From positions 28,002 through 92,001 of the forward strand of contig JAFRXD010000052.1 in NCBI GenBank assembly GCA_017441605.1: a stretch of DNA of 64,000 nucleotides. The letters are read 5' to 3'. Made by a program: the position numbers and the translations under genes. The DNA is from Thermoguttaceae bacterium. Its GTDB lineage: Bacteria; Planctomycetota; Planctomycetia; Pirellulales; Thermoguttaceae. The notes under the pieces are model-generated. The model worked only from the letters and a program-made list of their open reading frames with translations, did not search any database and was not told where the DNA came from. This document shows positions 8,478-17,209 of the stretch, piece after piece (position 1 is the stretch's first letter; each line of letters opens with the position of its first letter).

Positions 8478-9410
8478 ATGAGTCCCAAAATCGGATGGAT
8501 AGGAACGGGGGTAATCGGAGGCGCCTGCGCGACGAGGCTACTAAACGCCGGATTCTCCGTTTTCGCCCACAACAGGAGTCCTCAAAAACTCGATCCCCTC
8601 GCCGCGCTCGGGGCGACCGTTTGCGAAACTCCGGCGCAAGTCGCCCAAAACGCCGACGTCGTCTTCTCGACCGTCGGATTTCCCGCCGACGTCCGCGAGA
8701 TCTTCTTTGGCGAGCAAGGCGTCTTGTCCGCGTGGAAATCGAACCCCAAAGACACCGAGGGAAAACCGAGAATCTACGTCGACTCCACGACAAGCTCCCC
8801 GACCCTTGCGAGCGAAATCTACGACGCCGCGAAAACCGCCGGGTTCCTCGCCCTCGACGCGCCGGTCTCAGGCGGAGACGTCGGGGCGCGAAACGGAACC
8901 CTCGCCATTATGGTCGGCGGCGACCGCGAGGCGTTCGAGCGCGTCGAGCCGATCTTTGCCCATCTGGGAACGAACGTTCGCCTCGTCGGCGCGTCGGGCG
9001 CGGGACAACGCGTCAAAATGGCGAATCAAATCCTGATCGCCGGAACGATGATCGGCGTTTGCGAATCCCTTCTCTACGCGCGACAAGCCGGGCTGGATCT
9101 CAACTTGACGATGGAATTGGTCTCGAAAGGCGCCGCCGGGAGCTGGTCCCTTTCCAACTATGGTCCGCGCGTTTTAAAGGGCGACTACGAGCCCGGCTTT
9201 TACGTAGAGCATTTCGTTAAAGATATGGGAATCGCGCTGGAAGACTCGCGGCGCATGAACCTCTCCCTCCCGGGGCTCGCGCTCGTCGAACAGCTCTACG
9301 TCGCCCTAAAAGCCCAAGGCGGCGCGCGAAAGGGAACCCAAGCGCTGATCCAAGCGCTCGCGACTCTCTCCAACGTCGACGCCTTTAAAGACGGACGACC
9401 GGAAAAATAA
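8478..9410 (+). CDS. NAD(P)-dependent beta-hydroxyacid dehydrogenase (3-hydroxyisobutyrate dehydrogenase family)
   Basis: 310 residues, start preceded by AAAAGGAGACG. The Rossmann glycine motif IGWIGTGVIGGACATRL is at residues 5-21. The family substrate motif appears as DAPVSGGDVGARNGTLAIMV at about 134-153, and the catalytic-lysine region as GAGQRVKMANQIL at about 174-186. Members reduce or oxidise short beta-hydroxyacids such as tartronate semialdehyde, 3-hydroxyisobutyrate or succinic semialdehyde; the exact substrate cannot be told from sequence. It is cytosolic. It is followed 48 bp later by pgsA on the same strand, with no obvious functional link. Confidence 0.9.
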   Translation: MSPKIGWIGTGVIGGACATRLLNAGFSVFAHNRSPQKLDPLAALGATVCETPAQVAQNADVVFSTVGFPADVREIFFGEQGVLSAWKSNPKDTEGKPRIYVDSTTSSPTLASEIYDAAKTAGFLALDAPVSGGDVGARNGTLAIMVGGDREAFERVEPIFAHLGTNVRLVGASGAGQRVKMANQILIAGTMIGVCESLLYARQAGLDLNLTMELVSKGAAGSWSLSNYGPRVLKGDYEPGFYVEHFVKDMGIALEDSRRMNLSLPGLALVEQLYVALKAQGGARKGTQALIQALATLSNVDAFKDGRPEK

Positions 9411-9458
9411 CCCGGTCGCCATTTACCGACGACAACCAACTCGCGAGAGGAACTCGAT

Positions 9459-10118
9459 ATGTCCGAAAGTCCGCAACCCCAAGAACCTAAACTCTGGAAC
9501 GTTCCCAACGTTCTCACCATGGCGCGAATCGTTCTCGCCGTCGTTATGTTCGCCATTTTGCCGTTCGGCGAAAACGCTCGGAGCGTCTACGTCGCTTCTC
9601 TCATTCTATTCGTCGTCGCCGCGGTTACCGATTTCGTCGACGGTTGGTGGGCGAGAAAATTTAATCAGAAAACGCAATTTGGGCGAATTATGGATCCGTT
9701 CGCGGACAAAGCCCTCGTTTGCGGAACTTTTATCTATTTCGCCGCGATTCCCCAACTTCACAACTTATTTCCCAATTGCGGTTCCGCCTGTCCTTTGAGC
9801 AAAATCCCCGTCGGAGTCGCGACCTGGATCGTCGTCGCGATTATTCTCCGCGAAATGTTCGTTACGATGCTTCGCTCGATGGTCGAATCGAGCGGCGGCG
9901 ATTTCTCGGCGAAATGGGTCGGAAAATGGAAGACGGCTTTGCAATGCGTCGATTTGCCCCTAGGATTCGTTATTCTGATCCTCGGGGTCGATCGCTCCCC
10001 TTGCTGGTTAAAAACCGCCTTCGTCGTTTTGCTCTACGCGGTTCTCTATCTAACCCTGTACTCCGGATGGATTTATATCCGAGCCGCGATAAAAATGGGC
10101 TCGAAAAAACCGCAATAG
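9459..10118 (+). CDS. pgsA: CDP-diacylglycerol-glycerol-3-phosphate 3-phosphatidyltransferase
   Basis: 219 residues, with GAGAGGAAC before the start. The CDP-alcohol phosphatidyltransferase signature D-G-x2-A-R-x8-G-x3-D-x3-D is complete at about residues 61-87 (DFVDGWWARKF, GRIMDPFADK). Several hydrophobic segments (for example ILAVVMFAILPF and VVLLYAVLYLTLY) make it an inner-membrane protein. It would transfer phosphatidyl from CDP-diacylglycerol to glycerol-3-phosphate, the committed step to phosphatidylglycerol and cardiolipin. The length is slightly above the usual 180-200. Other alcohols are used by relatives, but the gene size and motif fit PgsA best. Confidence 0.85.
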   Translation: MSESPQPQEPKLWNVPNVLTMARIVLAVVMFAILPFGENARSVYVASLILFVVAAVTDFVDGWWARKFNQKTQFGRIMDPFADKALVCGTFIYFAAIPQLHNLFPNCGSACPLSKIPVGVATWIVVAIILREMFVTMLRSMVESSGGDFSAKWVGKWKTALQCVDLPLGFVILILGVDRSPCWLKTAFVVLLYAVLYLTLYSGWIYIRAAIKMGSKKPQ

Positions 10119-10187
10119 TCCCCTTTGTCCCGCGCGCTCGAAACCGAGCGCGCGAAATCGCCCCTATTACCAAACGGCCCGATCGCA

Positions 10188-11261
10188 ATGTTACGCGGCG
10201 ACTTATTAACGGACGCGACGCTCTTCGCGATCTCGTCGTTCAAATTAATCCCCGTCGTCGCGGGGTTCCTTTATCTCGTTTGCGGATTGGCGTCGGGCCC
10301 CTTCGCGTTTAAAATTTTCCGTCGGGACTATGTTCCCGCGAACGCTCGCAACGTCCCTTGGGGACTCGACGTAGCCCTAATCGTTTTTCTTATCTTCTCG
10401 TTCGTCTCCCCCGTCGTCGTCGTCGCGACGGCGAGCGCGATTAAAGGCGAACTCCCCAAAACGACCTCGTCCCCCGTCGTCGAAAGCGAAGAGGAACAAA
10501 CCCAAGAAGTCTCCAACGTTAGCGAGAACGCGACCGACCAAGAGGAACCGGAGCTCGCGAAAGACGAGCGCGACATGTCCACGCTCCACCCCGTCGCGAG
10601 AATGCTTCTCCGCGCGAAAGACTCGCCGCGTTTCCCGCTCGTTCTCGCGCTCTTCCTTTTCGGAGTGATCGTCGTCGCGCCGGTAACCGAGGAACTGGTC
10701 TTTCGCGTCGTCGCGCAAGGGGCCTGCGAGCGCTTTGCGAGCGAGAAATTCGGCGCGACAACCGGTCTCGTCCCCGCCCTCGCGGCGATCGTTCCCCCCG
10801 CTCTAATTTTCGCTCTATTGCACTTCGCGCCCGCCGAGGATCTCAACGCCCCCGCCTCCGCGCAAAAGCTTGTCGAATCGTCGATTGCGAACGTCTCGGG
10901 CAATTTGCTCTCGCTCTGCCTAATTCTCGCGATCCTACGGTTCGTTTGCCGCGGGGATAAAGCAAAGTCGCCCGACGAAGACGTCCCCTCGACGAGGGAC
11001 GGAAGTCCCCTCGCTCGATTCGCGCTCGAATTCTATCGCGGCGCGGTCCTGTTTTTGTTCGCCGCGCCGATTATCTTCCCTGTTAAATCGGTTCTGCAAA
11101 AGATCTTCCCAATGATCGTCGTCGACCCGATCCCCATTTTTATCTTCGCGCTGTGCGAGGGCGTCGTCTATCATAAAACGAGAAGCTACCCGACCGTTCT
11201 AGGAATGCACGTCGCCCTCAATTCGGTCAGTTTCCTCGCCCTTTGCTCTTTGCTCGCATAA
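10188..11261 (+). CDS. CPBP-family intramembrane metalloprotease
   Basis: 357 residues from the ATG at 10188; a TTG at 10125 would extend it by 21 residues and lacks a ribosome site. The three CPBP (Abi/RCE1) motifs are present in order: EELVFR in transmembrane context, FALLHF, and HVALNS near the C-terminus (GMHVALNSVSFLAL). These hold the Glu and His residues that bind the catalytic metal. An acidic soluble loop (about residues 95-130, rich in E and S) separates the first two helices from the catalytic half. Family members process prenylated or membrane-bound peptides; the substrate here is unknown. The last 84 bp form the first unit of a 103-bp tandem repeat. Confidence 0.75.
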   Translation: MLRGDLLTDATLFAISSFKLIPVVAGFLYLVCGLASGPFAFKIFRRDYVPANARNVPWGLDVALIVFLIFSFVSPVVVVATASAIKGELPKTTSSPVVESEEEQTQEVSNVSENATDQEEPELAKDERDMSTLHPVARMLLRAKDSPRFPLVLALFLFGVIVVAPVTEELVFRVVAQGACERFASEKFGATTGLVPALAAIVPPALIFALLHFAPAEDLNAPASAQKLVESSIANVSGNLLSLCLILAILRFVCRGDKAKSPDEDVPSTRDGSPLARFALEFYRGAVLFLFAAPIIFPVKSVLQKIFPMIVVDPIPIFIFALCEGVVYHKTRSYPTVLGMHVALNSVSFLALCSLLA

Positions 11262-11466
11262 TGTCGCGGCGCAATTTGGAACGAGAAGCTATCCGACCGT
11301 TCTAGGAGCGCGCGTCGCACTCAATTCGGTCGGTTTCCTCGCCCTTTGCTCTTTGCTCGCATAATGTCGCGGCGCAAATTGGAACGAGAAGCTATCCGAC
11401 CGTTCTAGGAGCGCGCGTCGCACTCAATTCGGTCGGTTTCCTCGCCCTTTGCTCTTTGCTCGCGTA
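11178..11466. repeat. 103-bp tandem repeat, three copies, derived from the CPBP gene end
   Basis: Units begin at 11178, 11281 and 11384 (ACGAGAAGCTA.CCGACCGTT); the third is cut after about 83 bases. Unit 1 encodes the C-terminus and stop codon of the CPBP protease. Units 2 and 3 lie downstream and are more like each other (AGCGCGCGTCGCACTC) than like unit 1. This suggests duplication of unit 1, divergence, then a second duplication of the diverged copy. No coding role is visible for units 2 and 3. Confidence 0.9.
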
Positions 11467-11474
11467 AAGCGAAA

Positions 11475-11508
11475 CGCCGCCCTCGTTTCGCTTGAAACAA
11501 GGGCGGCG
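11475..11508. terminator. Hairpin between convergent genes
   Basis: GCCGCCCT and AGGGCGGC pair, with an inner GTTTC/GAAAC stem. There is no clear T-run on either side. It sits between the end of the CPBP/repeat region and the end of the acidic-repeat hydrolase gene, so it may stop transcription from either side. Confidence 0.5.
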
Positions 11509-11537
11509 CTCGAACGATCGCGGTTCAAGAGCGCGAA

Positions 11538-13595
11538 TTAGAAAATCGCGTCGACTAGAGCCTGTTGCGGAACGAACTGAATCTCGTCGGAGAACGAGTG
11601 CTCGCGTCCGAGACAAGGCTGAACGTTCACGTTAAAAGCGCGACCGGAAGCGTTGACGAACCCGGTTCCCATAATCGGCGCGACGCCTTGAGCCTTCGTT
11701 CCGATCGAATCGGCGACGAACGGGTAAAACCGAAGCGCTCCGTCGGCGGGGTTATAAACGTTCAGGACGTAAGAGGGCAATTTCGATCCGCGAGCATAGC
11801 GCCCGTAGTCAAACGCCCCGTAATCGCAACCGGCGCTCGCGAGTATTAACGAAATGCGACCCGAGCGACTCGAGTTCGCGTATCCGTTCGGAGAACAAGC
11901 GAGGGTTTGTAACGCCGAACCGACGACGCGAGCTCCAAAGCTGAACCCCAAAAAGGAGACGTTGTTGTCGTTCGAAATACCGCCGATGAAATTGGCGAGG
12001 TATCGCCCCTCGTTTTCGGCGATTTGTTCCTTCATCACCGCGTCGACGCGAAGTCGAGCCCCGGTTCGCTCCGAAGCCCATTTCCACACGACGATTCGAT
12101 AAGCCCGATTCGTTCCGGTCGCCAATCGCGCGCGAGCGATCGAAGCGGCGAGAACGAAAGAATCGTTCGCGGCGGTCGCGATATCGGTTTGGAAACCGTG
12201 GGCCCACACGACCGTCGGGCGCTCGGGAGAATTGCCGCTATAAAACTCGGAAACGTCCGCGACGCGCCACGCGCCGTTTTCGAGGACTTGGCAAAAGAAC
12301 CCCGATCCGTTCGCCATGACGATCCAAATCTGATCCTCGAGCGCGGGCGCTTCTTCGGAAGGCTCGTCGACGACGTCTTCGGATTCGACGACCGCTTTAG
12401 GATCCGCGTCCCCGGGCGTCTTGGGTTCCTCGGAGGTCTGGTAAATCGCGATCGGCTCGTCGGAGATCTGAGTTTCGACCTCTCGCGGCGCGACGACCGG
12501 TTCGTCCGAAACCGCCTCTTCGGTCGATTCCGCTTCCGCTACCGATTCTTCGACGACCGGCGCGTCCGAAATCGTCTCTTCGATCGCGTCCGCTTCCGCC
12601 GCCGGTTCTTCGACCGATTCGACGAAAGCGACTTCCTCGACGTCGAGGGCCTCCACGACGATCTCTTCAAGTTCTTCGACGATCGCGTCTTCCGAAATCT
12701 CGGCTTCGCCCCCGACCGGCTCCGCCGTCCATTCCGACTCGACCGGCTCGGGCGCGCTCAAAACTAATTCCGAATCCTCCGCTTCGAGCGCGATCTCTTC
12801 TTCTGAACTCTCGTCTTCGGCGTCGACGAGCGCGTCCGCGACGTCTTGAACGAGTTCGTCGGTCTCTTCCGACAACGCGTCGGCGATCGATTCACCGAGG
12901 ACCGCGTCCGCGATCGGCTCGTCCGCGGGCTCCTCGACAATCGGTTCGTCCGTCGCGACCGGATCGTCGTCAAAAGCGTCGCCAAGTTCTATCGCGTCCT
13001 CAACTTCCTCGTCGAGGGTCTCGTCCTCGAAAACGTCCGTTAGTTCAACCGCGTCCTCGACTTCCTCGACGACGGTTTCATCGTCAAAGACGTCGCTCAA
13101 CTCTATCGCGTCGTCGACTCCTTCGTCGACCGACTCGTCGTCGAAAACGTCGGTCAATTCCACCGCGTCCTCGACTTCCTCGGCGTCGCTCTCGTCGTCA
13201 AAAACGTCCGACAATTCTATCGCGTCGCTTTCCGAAGAGTCCGTCGACGTCTCGAGAACGGCGTCTTCGAATTCCAATTCGACGAACTCGCCGTCCGTCG
13301 CGTTTTCTTCCTCGTCGTTTTCAATCGCGTTGCTTTCGACCTCGACGTTGTCCGAGAATTCTAACTTTCCGAACAAATTGTCGAACGTCCCGGCAATCGC
13401 TTCCGCGCTCTCTTCAACCGCCGCCAGACTCTCTTCGGCGGAGTCCGCGACAATATCCTCGACGACCGACCACTCGGCCGAAGGCGCGTTTTCCTCGGTC
13501 GCCGAAACGCAACCAAGGGTCGTCGCGACTATCGCCGCCGGAATGCCAAGCGCCAGCGCCGCGACAAAGGCAATTTTCAATGAAGTCCGTCCCAT
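11538..13595 (-). CDS. Lipoprotein-like exported protein: acidic repeats plus alpha/beta-hydrolase domain
   Basis: 685 residues from the ATG at 13595, with AGAGG 8 bases upstream. A signal sequence (residues 1-30) ends in TTLGC, a near-lipobox. Residues 60-420 are extremely acidic. Within them, residues 124-218 hold five 19-residue repeats of the form DAIELSDVFDDE...EEVE. The C-terminal 265 residues are an alpha/beta-hydrolase: oxyanion strand VVWAHGFQTD (about 462-471), nucleophile elbow GFSFG with Ser552, likely acid Asp618 (VYNPADGALRF) and His666 (GREHSF). It would act outside the cytoplasm, perhaps on esters or lipids. The acidic part may bind cations or space the enzyme from the membrane; that is inference. 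Confidence 0.75.
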   Translation of the reverse strand: MGRTSLKIAFVAALALGIPAAIVATTLGCVSATEENAPSAEWSVVEDIVADSAEESLAAVEESAEAIAGTFDNLFGKLEFSDNVEVESNAIENDEEENATDGEFVELEFEDAVLETSTDSSESDAIELSDVFDDESDAEEVEDAVELTDVFDDESVDEGVDDAIELSDVFDDETVVEEVEDAVELTDVFEDETLDEEVEDAIELGDAFDDDPVATDEPIVEEPADEPIADAVLGESIADALSEETDELVQDVADALVDAEDESSEEEIALEAEDSELVLSAPEPVESEWTAEPVGGEAEISEDAIVEELEEIVVEALDVEEVAFVESVEEPAAEADAIEETISDAPVVEESVAEAESTEEAVSDEPVVAPREVETQISDEPIAIYQTSEEPKTPGDADPKAVVESEDVVDEPSEEAPALEDQIWIVMANGSGFFCQVLENGAWRVADVSEFYSGNSPERPTVVWAHGFQTDIATAANDSFVLAASIARARLATGTNRAYRIVVWKWASERTGARLRVDAVMKEQIAENEGRYLANFIGGISNDNNVSFLGFSFGARVVGSALQTLACSPNGYANSSRSGRISLILASAGCDYGAFDYGRYARGSKLPSYVLNVYNPADGALRFYPFVADSIGTKAQGVAPIMGTGFVNASGRAFNVNVQPCLGREHSFSDEIQFVPQQALVDAIF
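12942..13226 (-). repeat. 57-bp coding repeats in the hydrolase acidic region
   Basis: Five in-frame units of 19 codons alternate DAIELSDVF and DAVELTDVF starts. The alternation suggests that a two-unit block was duplicated. Confidence 0.75.
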
Positions 13596-14199
13596 AATAT
13601 CAACCTCTACTTGCGATCGTTCTTTCCGACGTTTCGTTCTCTTTGACGGTTTAGGTAAACTCGACAAAATAGAGAATACAACGTCGCGTTATTTAACGGT
13701 CAACAGAGGCGACTAAATAAAACTAAAAAGATAGTCAAATTCAAAAAACAAACAAAACTTTGTTTATAAAACCAATTATTCTGATTAAACCGATTTTCTT
13801 AATCGCGTTTAATAAGCAACAAAACTCCGCCGCAAAACCGCGATCAAAGGTCGGTTATTTAAACTTTTAGTTTTATTTCAATTTTTACCATAAAAATAGG
13901 AGTAAAAGTAAATCGGAGAGCGACGGCGAACAGACATAAAATGGGAAAAATAATCGATAGGGTTGTGTGAAAAGGGCGGATTCTCGAACCGAAAAAATCC
14001 GACAAAGACAAAGAGAGACGAGAATTATTGTTTGAAAGATTCGCGTCTCGCGTTACTATTTAAAGTAGTCGCGCGGCGTCGCGTCGACTCCAAAAGTCGC
14101 AAAAACAATTTCGATTCGCCGCATTGATTTAGGCCCGCGCGCTTGTTTCGAAGCGCGCAAAACCTTAATGCCCGACCAATGTCGGCAAGAATGTTCGCA
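13596..14199. other. AT-rich divergent intergenic region
   Basis: About 600 bases separate the minus-strand hydrolase gene from the plus-strand Cys-rich lipoprotein gene. The part from 13670 to 13920 is much richer in A and T than the flanks, with runs such as TTTTAGTTTTATTTCAATTTTT. It presumably holds both promoters; I see no clean -35/-10 pair, no RNA gene and no convincing reading frame. Confidence 0.5.
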
Positions 14200-14565
14200 A
14201 TGAAAAAGATTATTACGCTCGCTTTACTCGCGGCGCTCGCTTCGCCCTGTTTCGTCGGTTGCAAGAGCTGCCTTAGCGGAACGAATTGTTTCACTCGCAC
14301 CGGTTCGAGAATTCCTCTAACCTCCTCTTCCTCCGATTACGCCGACTCCGACTCCGCGCTCGCTTCGAACGCCGCTTCGCCTCGCGTCGTCAACGCCGCC
14401 GGTTCCGGAGAGGTCGTTATGATGAACACCACGAGCGCGTATTCTCAATGCGCCCCGTGCGCGCCCACGGCGTGCAATCCGTGCGATCCTTGCACTCCTT
14501 GCGATTCCGCCAACGGCGGCGCGTCGAACTCCGGTTATCCGGCCGGTTCCTACGCGGGACTGTAG
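14200..14565 (+). CDS. Cys-rich small lipoprotein
   Basis: 121 residues from the ATG at 14200 (an in-frame ATG at 14191 is also possible). The signal peptide MKKIITLALLAALASPCFVGC ends in a lipobox-like FVGC, so Cys21 may be lipidated. The mature part has Ser-rich stretches and a run of Cys-Pro units (CAPCAPTACNPCDPCTPC). Such spacing suggests disulphide cross-linking outside the cell; Cys-rich envelope proteins are common in planctomycetes. It is followed by a strong terminator, so it is transcribed alone. No catalytic motif is present and the specific family is not recognised. Confidence 0.7.
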   Translation: MKKIITLALLAALASPCFVGCKSCLSGTNCFTRTGSRIPLTSSSSDYADSDSALASNAASPRVVNAAGSGEVVMMNTTSAYSQCAPCAPTACNPCDPCTPCDSANGGASNSGYPAGSYAGL

Positions 14566-14589
14566 TTCTCTCTTTTACCAAAACAAACC

Positions 14590-14639
14590 AAACGCCGACT
14601 CGGTTCGATAACAAAACGAACGCGAGACGGCGTTTTTTT
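14590..14639 (+). terminator. Terminator after the Cys-rich lipoprotein
   Basis: AACGCCG and CGGCGTT pair around a 30-base loop with inner pairing, followed by seven T. Confidence 0.7.
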
Positions 14640-14757
14640 ATACCCATTGTTTAAATTTATTAAATAAATCAAGTTTACTGTTTTTTACTAAAAAAACGCT
14701 CCGGCCGGTCGATAGAGTTAATTAGGCGCGGCGCAGCTCGTCGCGTCCCTTTTCCAC

Positions 14758-15582
14758 TTGTCGTTTATAGATGAACAGTTTTTTCGCGTCCGCGGATTTG
14801 GGCGCGGGAACGAGTTGCTTATGTTAACGTCTTGCGCGCTCGACGTCGAGAGTTCTCGACGCGAAACGCGAGAGTCGCGGTTTGTCGATCTAGGAATTCC
14901 CCAATGGGAAACTTCTTGGAATCGCCCCTCGCTCTCCGGTCGATTTTTTGAAACCTTTCTCGCGCGACCGCGAGGAAGCGCTTGTCCGTTTTCTTTTATT
15001 CTCAAGGCGCTCCGCGAAGAATATCGCGGGACGGAATTGGGATTCGCCCTGATCGAGCGGGAGCGCGCGGTCGGGTCGCTCGACTGCCGTCGTCTTCTGC
15101 CGATCGTCGATATTGGACGTTCAAAAACGCGATCTTCGCGCGCCTTGGCTCGAGATTTCCTAGTCTTTCCGAGATTTCAAGGTAGAACGCTGGCGTCGAT
15201 CTTAAAAAGTCGAAAGCGTCCCACACTTTGCTTTGTCGAAGGTTTGAAAAGACGATGCCGCGAAATCGCCGAGGCCGCGCGCAGTTGCGGTTGGACGTTC
15301 GACAAGCTCTCGGCGAGTCAAATTCTAGTCGCCAACGACGCGATAACCGCGACCGATCCAAACGACGTCAACGCGATTCTTATCGACTACTCCTCGCTCT
15401 TTCGATTCGGCGAGCCAAGTCTCCTAACGAGCGCGTTCGATCCCGATCGCGATTTTAGCCCAACGTTCGACTCGAGATTCAAACTCGCCCCGGACGCGAT
15501 TACTCGACGCGACCTCGACTCGACGTCCGCCGAGCGCGCGATTCAAAGACTCTTAAAACAAGTCGTCGCGAAACTCCGATAA
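14758..15582 (+). CDS. Degenerate protein-kinase-like protein
   Basis: 274 residues from a TTG; an ATG at 14821 would remove 21 residues. Neither has a good ribosome site, so the start is open. The C-terminal half follows the order of a kinase C-lobe: a hinge-like LVFPRFQGRTLASIL, a catalytic-loop-like DKLSASQILV where HRD..N is expected, and ILIDYSSLFRFGEP where a DFG segment would be. The catalytic Asp of HRD and the DFG Gly are not there, so it would be a pseudokinase if the fold is right. This is pattern reading only. A bidirectional terminator follows directly. It could instead be an unrelated planctomycete-specific protein. Confidence 0.55.
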   Translation: MSFIDEQFFRVRGFGRGNELLMLTSCALDVESSRRETRESRFVDLGIPQWETSWNRPSLSGRFFETFLARPRGSACPFSFILKALREEYRGTELGFALIERERAVGSLDCRRLLPIVDIGRSKTRSSRALARDFLVFPRFQGRTLASILKSRKRPTLCFVEGLKRRCREIAEAARSCGWTFDKLSASQILVANDAITATDPNDVNAILIDYSSLFRFGEPSLLTSAFDPDRDFSPTFDSRFKLAPDAITRRDLDSTSAERAIQRLLKQVVAKLR

Positions 15583-15614
15583 AAAAAGGCGATCCGTTGC
15601 GATCGCCTTTTTTG
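15581..15614. terminator. Bidirectional terminator between convergent genes
   Basis: AAAAAAAGGCGATC / GATCGCCTTTTTT forms a strong stem with a 6-base loop, with A- and T-runs on the two sides. It serves the kinase-like gene on plus and the DUF1844 gene on minus. Confidence 0.8.
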
Positions 15615-15651
15615 TTTTCCAATCGTCCGTCATTTCGGCTCAAACTCTAAA

Positions 15652-16146
15652 TCATTTGGAGCCCTTCTTTTCTTTCTCCGCGTCGCGGCGCCGTTTCTCG
15701 TTGGCGGCGGCGACGTAAAGCATGCGGAGCTCGTGGACTATATTGTTCATGACTTCCGTTTCGGTATCGGTTCGATTCCCTTCGGTTTTGTCGATCATCA
15801 GAACGATCGTGTCGATCAAATGCGACGCCTGGTTTAGCATAAAGGTCGCCTTGCGCGTAATCGGATTGGGCAAAACTCCCATGGCAATCATCGCCTGCTG
15901 CGCCTGCGTCGTCGCGAAGGTGATAAGCGTCGGTTTCGGCAACGGAACGTCCGCGTAATCCTCGATCTCGTCCGCCGCGCTCTTATGTTCGCAACCGCAG
16001 TCCGAATGGTCGCCGCAATGTTCATGACCGCAGTCGCAATTAGAGTCGGAGCCGCAATGTTCATGACCGCAGTCGCAATTAGAGTCGGAGCCGCAATGTT
16101 CACAACCGCAGCCGCAACCTTCTTCTCTTTCGATTTCCTCGCTCAT
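15652..16146 (-). CDS. DUF1844 protein with Cys/His-rich N-terminal repeats
   Basis: 164 residues. Residues 70-150 match the DUF1844 pattern known from planctomycetes and others: TFATTQAQQAMIAMGVLPNP, then QASHLIDTIVLMIDKTEGN and a final helix LRMLYV. The function of the family is unknown. Residues 10-55 are an added segment with 13-residue repeats (CGHEHCGSDSNCD) containing at least twelve Cys and several His, a likely metal-binding array. The DNA repeats with a 39-base period at about 16010-16110. There is no signal peptide, so it is probably cytosolic. A TATAAT on the minus strand at about 16217 could be the promoter -10. Confidence 0.8.
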   Translation of the reverse strand: MSEEIEREEGCGCGCEHCGSDSNCDCGHEHCGSDSNCDCGHEHCGDHSDCGCEHKSAADEIEDYADVPLPKPTLITFATTQAQQAMIAMGVLPNPITRKATFMLNQASHLIDTIVLMIDKTEGNRTDTETEVMNNIVHELRMLYVAAANEKRRRDAEKEKKGSK

Positions 16147-16355
16147 TGTCGTTCCTCGTCGATCATTATTACGGACAATCCCGCGACGCGCGCCGCGCGC
16201 CGAGAACTAAACTAACGAGCATTATAGCGCAAACGCGCCCGGCGCGCTAAATATTTCGCAAAAATAAATAGAAAAAAGAACGCGACGCGGTAAAATGAAA
16301 TCACGCCTCGAGCTCCGCGAAAACGGGATTCCGCGATTCAAAAGCGAGATTGTCT

Positions 16356-17021
16356 ATGAAAGAAGATCGAACCGACGCCGATTCGTCAACTATTTCGGAA
16401 CGCAAAAAGAGTCTTCGCGGGATAATGAAGAAGCGCCTAAGCGAACTGTCTTTCGATCCTCTACAGACCGCCGCCGCGCTCTTTGAAAACTTGTCCTCGA
16501 TTTCGGAAGTCGCCAGAGCGAAAACGCTCGGTCTCTACGTCGACTTTCGAAACGAGGCTCCGACCCGTCCCATTCTTCCTCGATTCTTTGAAGTTGGCGA
16601 AAAAACGATCGCCATCCCGTACTGCGAAGGGGGCGATCTCCGCTTCTATCGACTGCGGCGACCAAAAGTTGATTTTAAAACGAATCTTCCCATATTCGAA
16701 GACTTGGAACCGTCCAAACCGTTCGGAATCCTCGAGCCAAAGCTCGAGGCGCGCTCCGACTCGTCGCGACAAATCGCGCCGGAGACTCTCGACGCGCTGA
16801 TCGTTCCCGGACTCGCGTTCGATCGCTCGGGAAGAAGACTCGGACGCGGCGCGGGATATTACGATCGCTATATTCCCCTGTTGCGCCCGAGCGCGATTAT
16901 CGTCGGGTATTGCCTGGACGAACAACTTGTCGAACGCGTTCCGACCGATCGATACGACGCTCGGGTCGATTTCGTCGCGACTCCGTCTCGCGTCCTTCGC
17001 GCCGATAAGGAGGACGGTTAG
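16356..17021 (+). CDS. 5-formyltetrahydrofolate cyclo-ligase family protein
   Basis: 221 residues from the ATG at 16356. The family signature is clear at about 150-175: VPGLAFDRSGRRLGRGAGYYDRY, with the Gly-rich G.GYYDR loop that binds the folate and ATP. The N-terminus has the usual helix (RGIMKKRLSELSFDP). The enzyme converts 5-formyl-THF to 5,10-methenyl-THF with ATP, recovering folate from a dead-end form, in the cytosol. It is about 20-30 residues longer than the common 190-200, mostly an N-terminal polar extension that may be a start-site artefact. No operon partner is apparent; the next gene begins 189 bp later. Confidence 0.88.
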   Translation: MKEDRTDADSSTISERKKSLRGIMKKRLSELSFDPLQTAAALFENLSSISEVARAKTLGLYVDFRNEAPTRPILPRFFEVGEKTIAIPYCEGGDLRFYRLRRPKVDFKTNLPIFEDLEPSKPFGILEPKLEARSDSSRQIAPETLDALIVPGLAFDRSGRRLGRGAGYYDRYIPLLRPSAIIVGYCLDEQLVERVPTDRYDARVDFVATPSRVLRADKEDG

Positions 17022-17209
17022 ACGCGAACCTTAAAAAACGCGCAACGCAAAAAATAGTCAAAATCCGGTCGCTTCTCTTTTCTTTTTATTTCAATCGGCT
17101 AAAATAGTTCGTCGCGTCTTTTGGACGCGCGAGCGCGTCGATTTGGCTTCGTTTTCGCGGATCGGCGCTCGCCAATGGAAAAATCAAACGCACAACAGAA
17201 AGTCGTTCA

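Noticed and set aside
7952..8572. 206-codon minus-strand frame
   Set aside because: It runs through the tRNA-Leu gene, its decayed copy and the terminator, so it cannot be a real gene.
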